Origin: Fallopia convolvulus
Taxonomy: Eukaryota; Streptophyta; Magnoliopsida; Caryophyllales; Polygonaceae
Assembly (NCBI GenBank): GCA_964016875.1
Contig: OZ024724.1
Location: 50,532,438 to 50,596,437, forward strand
Direction of reading: 5' to 3'
DNA length: 64,000 nucleotides
Below, piece by piece: positions 12,745-24,450 of the stretch. Positions within the stretch are counted from its first letter, which is position 1; each line of letters begins with the position of its first letter. A model generated the notes under the pieces. It worked only from the letters and a program-made list of their open reading frames with translations, was not told the DNA's origin and ran no database searches. The position numbers were made by a program, and so were the translations under genes.

Positions 12745-12980
12745 AAATATGAAAAGAAGAGACCAACAAGCATGGAGCGTAGTGGGAGGGGCTACGCTTC
12801 CCTTCGTTGAGGTCGAGTGTTCGATTCTCAGTGGAGGAGAAATGAACTTGTTGGGAGAGCAGATCCCACCCAAAATAAAAGGGCCTTCGCGAGACTCAAA
12901 CTCCAGACGTAGGTGTTTGATGGAGCAAAGCTCTCCGCTGAACTGGGGTGACAATGACCAAAAAAATATGAAAAGAAGAG
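12745..12980 (+). mobile_element. tRNA-derived SINE with 17-bp target site duplication
   Basis: The 17-base word AAATATGAAAAGAAGAG occurs at 12745-12761 and again at 12964-12980. Between them is a 202-base body that starts GC-rich and carries an A-box-like GGAGCGTAGTGGGA and a B-box-like GTGTTCGATTCTC, the internal RNA polymerase III promoter of tRNA-derived SINEs, and it ends in a short A run. The perfect duplication suggests a rather recent insertion. It encodes no protein; it would move with LINE machinery. Confidence 0.85.
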
Positions 12981-13650
12981 GGGGAAAGGAAAGAAAAGTT
13001 GTGTTTATCAAAGTAATGAAGCTAAGACAAAAGCTGTAAATCTCTCACATGGCCTAAGAGAAAGACTGAACGAGTGTCGTTGAAGCAACGGTGCCTTTTT
13101 CTTACCCTCCTCTTTTTTTATCCCCTTGCTAAGCAAAGGCTCGACCCAACAAATTGAAATCGATAGATGTTATCTTGAAGCACAAAGTTTTGGTGAATCA
13201 ACACACACCTTTTAGTGAATGAAGATGAAGATATAGAAACCCTAGTACTCTATCGATCAGCTGCCTATAGATAAATTGGGGACTTTATTCTATTTTTTTT
13301 ACCCCTCCTAATAATCCCATTATTCCTATATCGATCGGTTCAAGCTACATGTGCATTTTGTGCAAAGTTCATCATCAATGACCACTTTATATCCAATTTA
13401 TCATGATCATCATATGCCCCACCTTTTCTTGATTTTAATAATATGCCATTATGAATTTAATCGTGGATCTTTAGTTTTTTAGATGTACTTGATAGATCGA
13501 AAAACTAAAATAAATTGGCGGTTGGATAAGTCGATAAGAGAGCACAAGAAAAAAAAATATAAAAATGCAATAAGTATGGAAGGGTTGAGCTAAATATTAG
13601 TAAGAGTAGCATATATATTATAATAAGAGAGAGTATGCATATTATAAGAA
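12981..13650. other. AT-rich intergenic stretch
   Basis: No gene or bordered element is seen between the SINE and the Helitron. Confidence 0.5.
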
Positions 13651-14247
13651 CTAGTTGTACCCGTCGTACCATGTACGACTACGATTTGATATTTTATAGA
13701 CATTATAAATAGCAAATTAATAAATAAAAATATAATATAAAAATTTATATAAGTAATTTATTGCTTGTAAAATGTATACTTTTCATAATCAAATATTCTA
13801 TTATTCATATTTTATTACTTTCTATGTACATAAATTTAGAGATTATCAAATATTTTAATATATCTATCAAATATTATATCACCTATTTTTATTATTTTTA
13901 AATATTATCATTATTTATCATTATTTTTATTATCATAAAAGAATATATATATATATATACATATTCGTAAAAAGATATTATGTTATAAGATAAAAGATAT
14001 ATATTTGTACTTATTTTAAAATATTTTTAAATTTGTTATCTTTAAGTTTAAATATTTGTATAAGGAAGTTTTCAAAAGATAATGGTATACTAAATAAATA
14101 TTTGTTTGATGTTAAAGATAGATTTAAATAGTTAGAAAAAAGTTAAAATATTAAAAATAAAAATTAAATTTATAAATATGAGGTGGGGCCAGAATCGTTC
14201 TGGTGGCTCGAAAAGGCACAACTTTAATATATAGTTATAGTTATAGA
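13651..14247 (-). mobile_element. Non-autonomous Helitron, 597 bp
   Basis: Read on the minus strand the element begins TCTATAACTATAACTATATA at 14247 and ends with a hairpin (GTCGTAC arms at about 13663-13679, loop ATG) followed by GGGTACAACTAG at 13651. A 5' TC, a 3' hairpin some 8-10 bases before CTRR (here CTAG), and insertion between A and T without target duplication are the defining marks of Helitrons; the flanks are A on the 5' side and T on the 3' side. The inside is about 80 percent A+T with no ORF, so it depends on a Rep/helicase elsewhere. Confidence 0.78.
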
Positions 14248-15593
14248 TTTTAAAGAGATTAATTTTGATGTAAAGTTAAAAAATAGCCATAACATTCGAC
14301 AAAAAAAAAACATAGCCATAACAGGTGAGAATCGACATAAGGAGACTCACTCCCTCAGTCGCTTTCTCTTGCCTAATCGAGTATCTAATTTTTAATACTT
14401 CGTTGTAATTAATTTCAATTAACTTGGCAACTTGTCATTTGTAGTATGGAATCTCCCCAGCCCCCACCAGCAGCATGTATGCAAATATTTATATACTTCG
14501 TAACTTTGATTGGCTTTACCAGACCAACAGAAGTGCTGCACATCAATGTTATGTACCAGTTCTTAAGAGCTCCTTTTACGTAAAATTTTTCTATAATTAA
14601 CAATTAATCTTTGATAACAATCAAAATGTTTTGAAGTTGACCTTTACTAACTTCTTCAATAAAAATCAATAAGAAACAAAAAGAAAGAAATTTAAATTCC
14701 GAAGTTGCACTTTAAACTCCCAAAATCTGTTTGGCGCCTCTTATAGAACACTTCTTAATAAGGGGAAAAATCATTATTTTCCAAGTCAGTGTTTTATCTA
14801 ACAAATAGGTAACCTAAAATTAAACATCCAAAATAAATTTTCGTTGAGTGTTTTGAAATGTATGTAATTTTGTTGTAATGGTCTCAAATTCTTTCAAACC
14901 GATTTTGAGATCCCTCTCAACGAGTAGGAGTCAACTTGGGTTGAGTTCTAAGTTGTGTCTAGTTAAAGTCGTGGTCCATTTGTGACACCCGAAAATTCCT
15001 CATTTAGGTGGGGATAATGTCGTGGTGGTACTTTGTGCATTCTTAAGATGAAGATAACCCATTTTTCATGTGTATCGGCGGTACTATTTTATACAGTGAT
15101 TAACTCTCTCTATCCTTGCTTTTTTTTTGGCTTTTATTCGTTCAGGATTCTTACTTGCTTGTTAGGATATTATGTAAGGATTTTAGGGCATATGTTAAGA
15201 ACCTTAAATTGTAAAGAATTTGCTAAAATATATTATATATGGTTAACGATTTTTTTAATCTATTCCCTAAGGACATATATAGATTAAGCTCCTTAAAATG
15301 GCAATTTTTAATAGGTTCATAAACTTTTTTAGGATTTTAGTTTCTAAATTGGTATTCTTATCACATGCTCTAAGGGCACAATAGATTAGAAACGTCATTT
15401 ATGTACTTGTTCTCTCTTATGGGTTTGTTCGATTGTCGATTGTTCGTCCTCTCGATCTACCGGGTCTTTCCGGTACATCGAATAACTTTCTTTATCAATT
15501 TTTTCAATCATTTCAATTAAATTTCTTTAGAATTAATTAGTATTTTATTTATAAAATTTATTGTTTTTTATATTTTTAAAAATCGTCCTTGAA
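14248..15593. other. AT-rich intergenic stretch
   Basis: No gene or bordered element is recognised. Short open frames here are chance reading of AT-rich DNA. Confidence 0.5.
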
Positions 15594-15885
15594 GAATATT
15601 ATAAAGTGTGGATCACATGAAACACATTCCTTACGTGCAATATGAGGCATCATCCTAGCCGTTCAATGGGTCAAATCTACAGTCCAGATTAAATTGCCAT
15701 TTTCTTCCTTTAATATATGGATGTAGTGATATTTTCATAATTTCTCGAAAATTATAAAAGTGCATCGTTACGATAGAAAAGTGCATTACGAAATAAGTAA
15801 AAGTGCATTACTAACCTGAAAAATAGTAAAGCGATACATCAGTTTCCGACTCTCTTCGTGTCAGCCCGGAATCTCCAAATAGACA

Positions 15886-16124
15886 ATGTTGATGACCACC
15901 CTCTTTCCCCCAGCCGATCTCCGCAACATCGACACTTCCTCCACCGCGGGAGGTCACCAATTTAATTCGGCACTGATCGCTGCATTGAATAGAAGATTGG
16001 GGAGGCTCGAGCTAAACCTAGATGGAAAAAGATGGAGGTGGTGGCTATCCCTACGACCCTACGAATCCGGTGTCGAATCCGAGCTCGAGAATTTTGAGCC
16101 GTCGTCAAGGCCGGGAGGGAGGGC
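15886..16124 (+). other. Open reading frame inside the Mutator-like element, cut by a solo LTR
   Basis: An ATG at 15886 opens a GC-rich frame of 80 codons up to the LTR insertion at 16125: it begins MLMTTLFPPADLRNID and continues with an RRLGRLELNLDGKRWRWW segment. If the LTR is removed together with one copy of its target duplication, the frame continues past 17510. The base composition is unlike the surrounding AT-rich arms, so it may be a captured host gene fragment, as in Pack-MULEs. The source is not recognised. Confidence 0.4.
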
Positions 16125-17504
16125 TGACGAGCACTTTTACGTCGCTATAAAAGCACTGCCAAAGAAAATTCCTAACTTCCTAACCTAAGTATAGTGGAAG
16201 CAAGGGTCGAACCCACAAGGACTCAGATTATTCGTATATATTTAATATTACTAAGCAGAAAAAGGGGGGTTTTATGGTTGTAAACTAAAATCTAAGTAAT
16301 TAAACTAATTAATCAAAGCAAGTAAAGTAAATTGAGATTCTAATATGGAGAAAAGCGTCCAACCAGTTTTGTATCCATTGCATACATGAGTTTTGATCAT
16401 CGATTATCCTTATTTCAGTTTCCCTTGACTAATCTATTGTGAATTTATGAATTCAAGCTTATTGTGGTTGTTAATATACACCGTCTTTAACAACCTTTTA
16501 ACCAATTAACCTAGAAAACCTTCTATGTCAAGTTGATTATGCAATTAAGTTCAAAGCATTCAATAGAAACAATATTCATGAATTCCACCGTCTATTCACG
16601 AAATCTTGTGATTAAATTCTCCGCCTTTGATTAACCTTAATATACACCGTCTTTAAGTTTAATCAAAGGATTCATCCATGAATAATCAAATTCCACTGTC
16701 TATTTAATTATTCTAGTTGTAATTCAACCTAGAAGTAGAATAGGTGGCCAATCTATTATAATCCTAAGTGAATTTAATCATTTAAGCATGGAGAGATTCA
16801 ATCTAGTCAAGGCAAACTAAAATAATTCAAATCTCACAAACAATCATGCATACAACTTCAACTAACTAGTTGTACATGAGAGATTTAGCTAGAAATCGAC
16901 ATTAAAGAGAAATCAAACTTACAAAAGTCAAATTGATCTTCAATTGCAAAACTAGGGTTTGCCTCCCACAAATCTCCAAATTGCATAAAACTCCAAAAGA
17001 TAGCATAAGATCTAAAAATAAATCTAAGGAAAGTATTTATATCAAGCTAAAAATATCTAAAAGATCCAAAAATATCCAAATAAACATTTATAAAGTCGGC
17101 CCATAAGATCTCACGGAAGCCCAAATCCACGCCGCACCGACACCGCTGAGCGCGGTTTGTGACGCCCCAGAGCGCGGTCGCGCTCCGCCCGGAATTGCCC
17201 GCGCTGACGCCGCAGCAACTTTCTCCACTCGGCGCGGTCTTGACTTTGGTTCCGCGGTTTGGTCCCTTCATTCATGTCTTGTAGTTCTTGCCTTGGGTCT
17301 TCACTTCCAATGCTTCTTACACGTCCCGAGATCCGTCCTAAGCTTTCCATCTACCATCCGACCTGCAATTACGCACAAAGACGCGTAGATTCCGAACTAA
17401 ACGAAAATAAAACCTAATCTAAACTTAGAATGAAATCCTAGCTAAAAATGCATAAAACGAGAATAAAAAACATGCTCTAACAACTACATCTATATGCTCT
17501 ATCA
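16125..17504 (-). mobile_element. Solo LTR, 1380 bp, TSD AGGGC
   Basis: The segment begins TGACGAGCAC and ends GCTCTATCA, and is flanked by AGGGC at 16120-16124 and at 17505-17509, the 5-bp duplication expected of an LTR element. No internal domain is present, so it is a recombined solo LTR or a small non-autonomous element. On the plus strand it carries GGGTCGAACCCACAAGGACT near 16206 and repeated ACACCGTCTTTAA words. Orientation is uncertain because both ends read TG..CA. Confidence 0.82.
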
Positions 17505-17846
17505 AGGGCCGGTTGGGGGGAGGGGTGTTTGGTAGGAAGGAAGCGATTGAGTTAATCGAACGGCCAAGATGATGTTTTTTTTTGGTTTTGTAATGAACTT
17601 TTACCGGTTTCGTTATGCACTTTAACATTGAAGCGAACATTGATCGCGTGCCCCACGGGCTCCATTTTTTTCGCACTTTTTTCAGTTTAGTGATGCACTT
17701 TTTGGTATTTTGTAATGCACTTTCTCACGACAGCGATGCACTTTTGTATTTTCTGAAAATTGCAAAAATGCCTTCGTGTCCCTAAATTGCTTGGGATTTA
17801 AGTATTTCATTTGGGTCGTGTATTTGGCCCATCGAACGGTCAAGAT

Positions 17847-18654
17847 TGATGAAACACGAAATAACGACTCGCTAGAAGACAAGGAACGAGATTATTATAT
17901 TTGATTATGCAAACACTTGCTTCTTTATTTATGTTTCTTTCACAGTGAGGTTACAAGCCAACGAGGCTAACAAATAATTGAGAATTACACCTTAGACCTC
18001 CTACGAGTTCTTGAGATCTCGATCTAACAGTATTCGAGATCTCCTATTTGCTAATTGATTCTACCACTAAGGTACTGCTAGATAGATCTTGAGGCGAGGT
18101 AGACTTGAGAGCGTGGTGTAAGGAATCTGACGGGATTGTGTAGCGAGGTCTTTAGTGTGATCGAGGTTTTTGTGTGACTTGAAGTCTTTTTGTGGACTTC
18201 ACTTGTCTATAGCGATGTCTTTTGACGATGTTTCGATCACATCGATCTTCAACGAGCAAGACAGTTCTTGAGTTTAAGATGTTTTTCGACCCCTTTTCCG
18301 TACGAGGTACCCCTCTATTTATAGGGGATTGGGGAGTCAAGTTTTGATCATAGTTCGATGTGGGACGCCCGAGATCAGGGCTCCTGATTGGTTTAGAGGT
18401 GAGGCGGCTGGTGATTGGCTAAGGGGAGCGGCGTTAGCTGAGTGGTTTTGGTGGGCGGGTGCGTCAATAGAGTCGGTTACGAGGTTGAGACCTCGCTCTG
18501 AGGTTTCGGGGGACCTCGTGAGGGTAGGAACTTTGTTTAAATAAATGAGGGGTATGAGTGTGGGACCCCGGATCGTCCTTGGAAACCCCGTCATATCTAT
18601 TTGTTTTTTGGTACCCCGGGCCTACCTATTATTTTACTATTTTGGACATCATCA
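17847..18654 (+). mobile_element. Solo LTR, 808 bp, TSD AAGAT
   Basis: It begins TGATGAAACA and ends GGACATCATCA, giving a TGATG/CATCA inverted border, and is flanked by AAGAT at 17842-17846 and 18655-18659. A promoter-like CTATTTATAGGGGA sits at about 18313. It lies inside the right arm of the Mutator-like element and so is younger than that element. No coding part is left. Confidence 0.85.
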
Positions 18655-18716
18655 AAGATAAAGCCTCATATTATACATAAGAAATGTGTTTCATATGATC
18701 CACACTCGAATATCAT

Positions 18717-19779
18717 ATCCTCTTTAACCCTGTTTTCTTTACGAAAATCGGTAGCAAACAATTAGATGTTAGAGTATTTTCACAAAACGGTCAAAATACT
18801 ATGCTCGGTAAATCTTTCATTTTTTTGACAAGGTAAAAATTCGGAATACCAAACAGACTTGGTAAACCGAGAGGTTGTAAGAAAATACGGTAGCCGAGAA
18901 CGGCTAAGTGATTCAAAATAGTCACAAACAAGACAAGTGGGATAGACTAGCGACGGTACAAATTCTCGAACAGAAAGAGTAATAACACGTTTGGAATCAG
19001 GGTGAGTAAAACACTAAAAGTCAAACCATCCTGAGGTGTGCGAAAAGGGCAGCTGACGTTCCCGCCACCGAAATGAAGGATCTTCAAAAGCCACGGAGCA
19101 CCAAACAACTTGACCTAATACAACTCAGTCCAAAACCAAACACAACTCCAAATCCTCGAAAAATTTGTACACAAAATAAGCTCGAGCCATCCTGCAAGAA
19201 GAGTTTTCAAGCTTGCACCGCAAGTAAAGATATCAAACTTGCGCCACAAGCAATACAAACTTGTGCCTCAAGCAATAAAAATTTGCTCCGTAAGTAAGGT
19301 GACAAAACTTGCGCTAGCGCCTCAAGAGGCAAGGTGACATCGAGGAACACCGGAGATGAGCACCACCAAATCCGAGAGAAATAGACGAAGGATCCTTGAG
19401 GGTGAAGCAGTGGTATATGACCGTGAAGGTGATCAAAGTAACGATGAGACCATGGGGGTGAAGCGGCGGTGTTTTCCAACCAACACCAGAGGAATCCGGC
19501 CAAACTACCTGAAGAGAAGTGGTGGATCTTTCTATTGGTGTGTAGCGGCAGTGATGTCGTGGGGTAAAGCGACAAAGAAGTCATGTTAGTAAGATGGCGG
19601 CCGGTGAGGCCACAGAGTTGATTCTGATGTGAGGCCGTGGAATTAGAAGCGACGACGAGCCATTGAGGTGTGAGATAGTTATTATCTCAGAAGGAAATAA
19701 CCTCCAAAGAGAGCGTTTTTCTTAATTCGTGGTTTCTCTCCCAAACTGTGAAAATATGCCTCTTGTTAAATCTTTCATA
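18717..19779. other. Intergenic stretch with a small minisatellite
   Basis: No gene is supported. At about 19205-19330 five degenerate units of some 23-27 bases follow one another, built on the word AAACTTGCGCC(A/G)CAAG(C/T)AA. The rest shows no recognised feature. Confidence 0.45.
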
Positions 19780-20099
19780 CTCCCTCCGTCCCATAAAGAT
19801 TGTCCAGTATTCCTCTTTGGGCGTCCCAAAAAGTTTGTCCATCTTTTTAGCTTTCCTTTTATATCAAAAATTTCCTTATAATATTACCCTTATCAAATCT
19901 CACATTTTACCCACATTATCCAATAAAAATATTTTATCCTTACATGGAGTACTTTTTTATTTATTTCTTTTCTTTTTCTCTTTCTTCTCATCACTATCAC
20001 AATCTCTCTATTTCTTATTGGTTGATTTTTTTTCCTCTTTTCTTTTCTTAATTTGTGTGGTATATATCCTTTTGGACAATCTTTGTAAGACAGAGGGAG
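19780..20099. mobile_element. Stowaway MITE, 320 bp, TSD TA
   Basis: The ends are CTCCCTCCGTCCCATAAAGA and its near-complement ending CAGAGGGAG, with matching ATTGTCCA / TGGACAAT further in. TA flanks both sides (19778-19779 and 20100-20101). CTCCCTCCGT termini and a TA duplication define Stowaway elements, which are moved by mariner transposases. The inside is AT-rich and non-coding. Confidence 0.9.
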
Positions 20100-20806
20100 T
20101 ATTTACATGTAATCCGATCATTTTAGCTACCAAAAGTATGAGTCACGCTCAAGTACATTAAAGTGCTACAGTGAAAAATGCGAGCAAATCACGGACGTTG
20201 GATTGAAAAAATAGACGGTCGAGATTTGAGGAATTGGGTTTAGTAGAAAAGAAGAAAAATACAAGCGCTTCATTAATGGCAACACGCGTAATTCCTTTAA
20301 TTTTTAGGTTCAAAGGACAAAACTACCCTTTAAGCTATTTTTTTTCCAGAAACGCCGAACTCTCACAATCTCCAATTGCGCTCTTGTTCGTACGGCCCGA
20401 GTCACTTTCTCGCTCAAAAACCCCAAATCACCTATCGATCTCCCTCGATCATGCTAGAATTTGCTCGATTTCTCCATCCTCTATTTTAAGTTATCAATCT
20501 TACTCGATTCGAATCAACAATGGTGATAGGAGCAGAAAAAGGTATGTTGGTATTTCATTTTTCTAGGGTTTATTGTTTTAAATTCTCAATCTTACTCTTA
20601 TAGATTATTTTGTTTAAAAAGGTTAATTTCAAAGTGGTATTGATTCTTTGATGACATGCTTTTGGTATAGAAGTCGTGATTGATGATATATTGTCACTGT
20701 TGAAGTTATCTACTAAATATTCTTGGGAGAAATCAATGTAATTTGTTTAGATCTTGTTGTATCAGTGAGAAATGTTCATTTGACACTTGAGAAATTATAT
20801 ATTAGG

Positions 20807-20880
20807 TAGTCTATTAACTTAAATGGTAGAGCAATGTGCATGTGCACATAGATGTGGGTTCAAATCCTACATAGGTTAAT
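20807..20880 (+). other. tRNA-like unit 1
   Basis: A D-arm-like AACTTAAATGGTAGAGC, a strong middle hairpin ATGTG..CACAT and a T-arm GTGGG TTCAAAT CCTAC can be read. The middle loop has 6 bases instead of 7 and the T stem has a mismatch, so it is not a working tRNA. There is no CCA. Confidence 0.55.
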
Positions 20881-21224
20881 TCTTGATACAGTCATGTCTT
20901 TTTGTTCATATCGATTATTCTTTTAGATCAAGTCTTTTTAAGGTAAGCTTCATAATATTTCTTCTTATGGTTCATAAATTTTGTTCCGTGCTTTTTTATT
21001 TATAACAGTTGTTCTTTTGGTTCATGTTTGAAAATTTTTAGGTTCATCAAAGTTCATTTTATGGTTCATGTCTTTTAGTTCATGCTCGTTATTATTTTCT
21101 TCGTGATTTTTGGTTCATGGTACTTGTTCTTCGGTTCATGTTTTTGTAAGCTAGGTTCACAATAATTTTTATGGTTCATGACTTTTAATTCTTAGTAGTT
21201 TATCTTATACTTTATGTCATTTGG

Positions 21225-21298
21225 TAGCCTATTAACTCAAATGGTAGAGCAATGTGCATGTGCACATAGATGTGGGCTCAAATCCCACATAGGCTAAT
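21225..21298 (+). other. tRNA-like unit 2
   Basis: This copy has the best acceptor stem: TAGCCTA at 21225 pairs over 7 bases with TAGGCTA at its end. The T stem GTGGG/CCCAC is perfect, but the T-loop begins C rather than T. The middle hairpin again has a 6-base loop, so decoding is unlikely. Confidence 0.55.
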
Positions 21299-21643
21299 TC
21301 GTGATATGGTCATGTCTTTTTGTTTGTATCGGTTGTTCTTTTGGTTCATGACTTCTTAAGATAAGGTTCATAATATTTCTTCTTATGGTTCATAAATTTT
21401 GTTCTATACTTTTTTGTTTATAACAATAGTTCTTTTAGTTCATGTTTGAATAACCTTAGGTTCATCAAAGTTCATCTTATGGTTCATGTCTTAATTTCAC
21501 GCTGGTTATTATTTTCTTTCGTGATTTTTGGTTTGTGGTACTTTTTCTTTCGGTTCATGTTTTTGTAAGCTAGGTTCATAATAATTCGAATGGTTCATGA
21601 ATTTCAATTCTTAGTAGTTTATCATACAATTCATGTCATTTGG

Positions 21644-21717
21644 TAGTCTATTAGCTCAAATGGTAGAGCAATGTACATGTGCACATAGATGTGCGTTCAA
21701 ATCCCACATAGGCGAAC
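21644..21717 (+). other. tRNA-like unit 3
   Basis: The D arm is perfect here (GCTC AAATGGTA GAGC) and the T-loop is TTCAAAT, but the T stem carries one mismatch (GTGCG/CCCAC) and the acceptor stem is damaged. The three copies have kept different helices intact, which points to decay from one good ancestor. Confidence 0.55.
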
Positions 21718-23420
21718 TCGTCATACGGTTTATGTCTTTTGATTCATGGTAGTTCTTTGTTGGTTCATGATTTTTATATGCTTAGGTTGATGATAGTTTA
21801 TCTTACAACTCACGTCTTTTAAGTCGTATCCTAGTTGTTATTTTGGCTCACATCTTTTGGTTCATGATATTTGTTCATTTGGTTCATGTTTTATAAATAC
21901 GGGTTCATAATATTTCATCTCAGGGTTCATGATTTTTAGTTCATAAAAGTTGGTGTATTGGTTCATGTCTTTATATGGTAAGTTTCATAACAATTGTAAA
22001 AAAAAGTTAATTAAATTTACTTCACAATACTTGTTATTTTGTGTCATGTATTCATAAAGGATTTTCTATTGGTTCAAGTCTTTATACGGCTAAGTTCATA
22101 ACAATTTTCAATAAAGTTCATGAAATTTAATCCGTAATCTATCTATACAACTATAAAAACTCTCCCTCTCAAGAACAATAAATGTTCTATTTTTTATATA
22201 CAAATTAATTATCCTACTAATATATCTATTTGGTTTACACAACTTCTCCTTATTGAAATAATAATTTAAAAAAAAATCTAAATTACAAAAGGCCTCTAAT
22301 AAATATTGAAAATATTATTTAAGTTAATAACATTCTTTGTTACTACTTAAATGCATAAATTGTCTCATATTTCACATCGTAAATTAGTGATAAAAATGAA
22401 TTCAAATTATAATCTATCTAAAATTAGAAAAATATAAACAAGTTGGTTTTATGGAAATGCCAAAATTAAACATACAACACAAAACATAACAACTGAAATA
22501 CACGATCCTACATATACAAAGCAGGGGAAAATATAACATTACATCAATTATATCATACAACTATATACTTATATCTATATGCACCAAATCAACCATTCAA
22601 AATTTAGGTTTAAATACAATTTTCTAGTATTTATTATTTTTGTCACGTAATCTAGTACATAAATTTATTGTGTGGCCGTGTGGAATCACGTCTGTATACA
22701 ATTAGGTTCATAACAATTATCAATAAGGTTCATGAAATATAATTCACAATACATGTTACTTGTGTCATGTATTCTAGTTCATAAATGGTATAAGTTAGTA
22801 ATTTTGGTATACTAAGTACATAATTTATGAACAATTGCTAAAAAAAATTATATAAGCATCAAGTTAAACATTTAGGCATTTTGTCGAACACATGGTGAAC
22901 GGTTAGATGTGCATTGGTCATTAACCTTTGTTTTCAATCAAAAACTTGAAATTGTAATGCAAAACGTGCACAACCTTCATAGGTTTGATTATAATCAACA
23001 AAAATCAATCCAAAACACACAAAAACATGTAATCGAAGTACCAAGCTCCAAATTTTGAAAAAACCCTAAATATGAACTTAAAACCATAGAAAACAAATGT
23101 ATAGCAAAATCTATGAAGAGAGAATATGAATTGGGGTCGGAATCAATAAAAAAGCCAAACAAATAAAAAAAAACAAGATGCAACCAGCATTGAGAAGAAT
23201 CACTCGAAAAAGTTGAAGAAAAGCTATGTGTTCAAGAGATTGAAGAAGATATGTAACTTGTTTTATAATTTGAAGCGTAAAAGACGAAAATGTCCCTCCA
23301 TTTATAAAATTATTAAAATGTGTCTTGATCCTGACCATTGAAAATGCTCGATCAAACGGCCTGAACGTGCTCGCACATTGCACCGTCGATCAACGTGATT
23401 CCCAAAAGTATTTCCATTTT

Positions 23421-24450
23421 TTTTAAGGAGCATTACGGAAATATAAAACCAAAAACAAAAAAAGAAAAGGAAAAGAAAAGCAGGGCCCAAAGATAAAGAG
23501 GAAAAAGGATTTCAAAAACTCTCCCCGTCTCCCCTCTCACTACGTCCCCATCTGGACCCTTCCCTCTTCCCCTCTCTCTCTCTTGCTTAGCTTCTCCGCC
23601 GAAATCGCAACGGCTCATCGTCGTGAACACGGCGGCGCGATTTTCTGTCTATCTTCTCTCACCGTCTCGATTGAGTTCTCCCGCCCGTTCTCCAGTCCCT
23701 CTCCTGAGTACTTCGATCGAGCCTATAGGATCAGTCGTAACTGAGAGCTGTTGAGAAATTTACTGAGACTTGAGAGGTATGAACCGATGTCTTCCTTTGC
23801 TTTTTATCTGTGTGATGAAATGCCTACGTGAATTTTGTAATTTCTATCAACGAATTGAACAGCGTCTTACACAGCTCAACGGGATGTGTTTTTATTTCTG
23901 CGTGCTTTGCTTGAGCATCTGGGAAAATACTTGTACGCTCGGTAGAAGTACAAAACGAATCTGGAAACTGAAATTCCACTTCATTTTGCCGATTCTCTGG
24001 TTCAATTGACGGATTCCTTTTCCTTTTCCCCCTTTAACGTGCCTAGGCTGCTTTTATTTAGGTTTTTATGTTTTTGCTTTTCAAGAAATCCTGGATGAGT
24101 GCGATACTTTCATGCATCAGGCATTTAGCTCTTTAGCTCCTATGTGATTTTTTGCTTTAATTGAGCTATCCGTTGAGGTATTATGCTGCTGAGGCACGGA
24201 AATAGAAGATACAGAAACAAAGCATATCTTCCTTTCTACCTTACGGTCAAAGACTGGAAGCTTTCTGACTTAAAATGTCTTTCAACAGTATATAGTTTGT
24301 GAGTGATGTTTGTGGTAACTTCTGATATGTTCGCATTTTCAGAGCCTTTCCAATTCACCATTGGTCATATGCTGCATTTGTTAAGTAGCCTAGGAGCATT
24401 ATGTGACCTAATTACTTCTATTGCTGCATTGTATGTTTCAGGAATACAAA
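23421..24450 (+). promoter_or_regulatory. Promoter, 5' UTR exon and leader intron of the HVA22-like gene
   Basis: A pyrimidine-rich stretch (about 23520-23590) precedes a leader that ends GAGAG|GTATGA at about 23777. The intron would run to TTTCAG at about 24440, ten bases before the start codon. The borders are inferred from splice signals only. Confidence 0.45.

Larger units (their letters stand above)
15594..18716. mobile_element. Non-autonomous Mutator-like element with long TIRs, split by two solo LTRs
   Basis: The left end (15594-15826) and the right end (18716-18660, then 17846-17690 after removing a solo LTR) are inverted copies. Shared landmarks are GTGTGGATCA.ATGAAACACATT at the outer tips, a CAATATGAGGC / TAATATGAGGC block, and several AAAAGTGCATTAC words further in. 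Arms of roughly 230 bases are typical of Mutator-like elements. The core holds one ORF but no transposase. A clear 9-11 bp target duplication could not be fixed. Without the two LTRs the element would be about 0.9 kb. Confidence 0.72.
20807..22060 (+). repeat. About 419-bp tandem repeat, three copies, each with a tRNA-like unit
   Basis: The block starting TAGYCTATTARCTYAAATGG occurs at 20807, 21225 and 21644, a spacing of 418 and 419 bases. The spacers also match one another (CATGTCTTTTTGTT, CTTCTTATGGTTCATAAATTT, TGTAAGCTAGGTTCA). GGTTCAT or a one-base variant recurs every few tens of bases. The last copy decays after about 22000. The array sits inside the probable deleted Mutator-like element. 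Confidence 0.75.
20102..23420. mobile_element. Probable deleted Mutator-like element related to the 38.7-51.4 kb one
   Basis: The two ends are weakly inverted: AATGCGAGCA..CACG..CGTT..GATTGA near 20176-20210 against AATGTGCGAGCACGTTCAGGCCGTTTGATCGA read inward on the minus strand from about 23385. Near the left end a short exon-like start, ATGGTGATAGG up to a GTATGT donor at 20542, looks like the tiny first exon ATGGATTTAG|GTAAGT of the big element. The interior has no transposase but is packed with GGTTCAT words, the reverse complement of the TGAACC words of the big element, so this copy would lie in the opposite orientation. Borders and family are an inference. Confidence 0.42.

Noticed and set aside
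19748..20161. 137-codon ORF on the plus strand
   Set aside because: It spans the Stowaway MITE and its flanks, with low-complexity Phe/Leu/Ser translation.
20807..21717. Functional tRNA genes
   Set aside because: The anticodon loop has 6 bases and helices are damaged in each copy.
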